Origin: Deltaproteobacteria bacterium
GTDB lineage: Bacteria; Desulfobacterota; Deferrisomatia; Deferrisomatales; Deferrisomataceae
Length of the DNA: 24,057 nt
NCBI GenBank assembly: GCA_013152215.1
Contig: JAADGT010000224.1
Span: 1-24,057 of the forward strand
Direction: 5' to 3'
How positions within the stretch are numbered: the first letter of the stretch is position 1; the number at the start of each line of letters is the position of its first letter. The position numbers and the translations under genes are program-made. Of the stretch, positions 22,984-24,057 are shown one piece after another. The notes under the pieces are model-generated. The model was not told where the DNA came from and did no database searches. It was given only the letters and a program-made list of their open reading frames with translations.

Positions 22984-23634
22984 CTACTTTTTGCCGGTAT
23001 ACCGATCCCAGTCCGCCAGGAACTGCTGGATCCCCAGATCGGTCAGCGGGTGGCCCAGCATCTGGGTCAGCACCTTGTGGGGAATCGTGGCGATGTCCGC
23101 GCCGAGAAGGGCCGCCTCGACCACGTGCATGGGGTGGCGCACGCTCGCCACGATCACCTCCGTGTCCACGTCGTAGTTCCGAAACATGGTCACGATCTGC
23201 TCGATCAGGGCCATGCCCTCGTGGCCCCGGTCGTCCAACCGGCCCACGAACGGACTGACGAAGCTCGCGCCGGCCTTGGCCGCCAACAGGGCCTGGGTGG
23301 GGCTGAACACCAGGGTCACGTTGGTGCGGATCCCCTCGGCCGTCAGCCGGTGCACGGCCTGGAGCCCGTCGGCCGTGATCGGAACCTTCACCACGATCTG
23401 GTCGTGGATCGCCGCCAGCTCCCGGGCCTCGTCCACCATCCGGTCGGCCTCCAGGGCCACCACCTCGGCGCTGACCGGGCCGTCCACCAGCCGGCAGATC
23501 TCGGCCAGCACCTCCCGGTAGGGCTGGTCCTCCTTGGCGATCAGGGTGGGGTTCGTGGTGACCCCGTCCACCACCCCCAGCGCCACGGCGCTGCGGATGT
23601 CCTCGATGTTCGCGGTGTCCAGAAACAGTTTCAT
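22984..23634 (-). CDS. tal: Transaldolase, TalC/fructose-6-phosphate aldolase type
   Basis: 216 residues, a short TIM-barrel class I aldolase. It begins MKLFLDTANIEDIR, followed by GVTTNPTLIAKE and IVVKVPIT, whose lysine (K83 from this start) forms the Schiff base. RTNVTLVFSPTQALLAAKAGASFVSPFVGRLDD and ATIPHKVLTQMLGHPLTD complete the family pattern. It moves dihydroxyacetone units between sugar phosphates in the non-oxidative pentose phosphate pathway, or acts as a fructose-6-phosphate aldolase; the two cannot be separated by eye. Two ATGs are adjacent. I prefer 23634, with GGAGG 5 nt upstream and the canonical N-terminus, over 23637. It follows the outer-membrane gene by less than 20 nt, so the two are probably co-transcribed. 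Confidence 0.93.
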   Translation of the reverse strand: MKLFLDTANIEDIRSAVALGVVDGVTTNPTLIAKEDQPYREVLAEICRLVDGPVSAEVVALEADRMVDEARELAAIHDQIVVKVPITADGLQAVHRLTAEGIRTNVTLVFSPTQALLAAKAGASFVSPFVGRLDDRGHEGMALIEQIVTMFRNYDVDTEVIVASVRHPMHVVEAALLGADIATIPHKVLTQMLGHPLTDLGIQQFLADWDRYTGKK

Positions 23635-23653
23635 CATCGCCTCCGTCGGGGGG

Positions 23654-24057
23654 TCAGAACCGGTGGCCGACCCCGATGTAGATGCTGGTCTCGTCGAACA
23701 GATGCACCTCGCCCGTGAAGTACACGTTGGGGTTCACGAAGTAGTCGGCCCCGCCGAACACCCCCAGAAACCCGTCCTGGCGGTAGTCGTCCATGCCGCT
23801 GCCGTCGTATCGGCTGGCCGTGAACCGCAGGCCCGCATAGGGGTACATGTATCCCACCGTGCCCGCGGCCCCGATCTCCCGGACCACGTACCCGGCCAGG
23901 TGATAGGCCTGGTGCCGGACCTTCCGGGACCCGTCCTTGGACTGGTCGAACTCGGCCTGCAGGTCCACCACCACCCGCACGTCGCCGGAGCGAAGCACCC
24001 CGATCTTGGCCCCCACCCCCCCGAGCCCGCCCAGGGTCCCCTCGAAGTCCGCCTCTT
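23654..24057 (-). CDS. Outer-membrane beta-barrel protein (partial, 5' end outside window)
   Basis: The minus-strand frame is open to the right edge, giving 133 complete codons. Alternating hydrophobic strands are visible (GVGAKIGVLRSGDVRVVVDL, YHLAGYVVREIG, YPYAGLRFTASRYD, FLGVFGGADYFVNPNVYFTG, SIYIGVGHRF). Frequent glycine and aromatic residues and a C-terminal phenylalanine fit the BAM recognition signal. It is most likely an 8-12-strand barrel in the OmpW/autotransporter-like size class. Function cannot be assigned. An internal GTG at 24016 is not the start, because strand sequence (DFEGTLGGLGG) continues upstream of it. It indicates a diderm host and lies just upstream of the transaldolase gene. 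Confidence 0.75.
   Translation of the reverse strand, partial: EADFEGTLGGLGGVGAKIGVLRSGDVRVVVDLQAEFDQSKDGSRKVRHQAYHLAGYVVREIGAAGTVGYMYPYAGLRFTASRYDGSGMDDYRQDGFLGVFGGADYFVNPNVYFTGEVHLFDETSIYIGVGHRF

Overview
The window is very GC-rich and densely coded, with GTG and TTG starts and clear Shine-Dalgarno sequences. It looks like the chromosome of an anaerobic bacterium that uses the Wood-Ljungdahl (reductive acetyl-CoA) pathway. The bacterial-type CODH/ACS genes, the alpha-type glutamine synthetase and the BAM-type outer-membrane protein suggest a diderm such as a deltaproteobacterium (Desulfobacterota or a relative). That placement is inference; no rRNA or other taxonomic marker is present.

Layout. 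1-505: 5' part of a phosphoglycolate-phosphatase-like HAD hydrolase (minus). 506-1045: gene-poor spacer with a long perfect inverted repeat. 1046-2374: glnA (minus) with its own promoter and terminator. 2705-4249: membrane-embedded PHP-domain protein (plus). 4480-6590: OmpR-type response regulator and sensor kinase overlapping by 4 bp (minus). 6694-8106: lipoprotein made of two copies of one domain (minus), preceded by four TGAA direct repeats at an exact 11-bp period, the geometry of an OmpR/PhoB-family operator. 8540-9943: citrate synthase (plus). 9944-10345: spacer ending in the terminator of the large operon to the right.

10346-22479 is the centrepiece: eight co-directional minus-strand genes, in transcription order fhs, RACo (acsV), cooC, acsD, acsA/cooS, acsB, acsC, acsE. 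A TTGACA-type promoter lies near 22.86 kb, followed by a hairpin-rich leader of about 360 nt, and there is one strong terminator at about 10.28-10.32 kb. Together they encode formate activation on tetrahydrofolate, methyl transfer from methyl-THF to the corrinoid iron-sulfur protein (CFeSP), reduction of CO2 to CO and acetyl-CoA synthesis, plus nickel insertion (CooC) and corrinoid reactivation (RACo). Methylene-THF dehydrogenase/cyclohydrolase, methylene-THF reductase and formate dehydrogenase are not in the window. All metal-cluster ligands looked for in AcsB, CODH and AcsC are present, so the system looks functional. GC-rich hairpins sit just after the stop codons of fhs, acsB and acsC and could set segmental mRNA levels.

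22984-24057: a small transaldolase (TalC/FSA type) and the 3' part of an outer-membrane beta-barrel gene (minus), probably co-transcribed. No mobile element, CRISPR array, tRNA or rRNA was recognised. The Wood-Ljungdahl genes are a known system. The least-described items are the duplicated lipoprotein with its linked two-component system and phased operator, and the structured leader of the acs operon.
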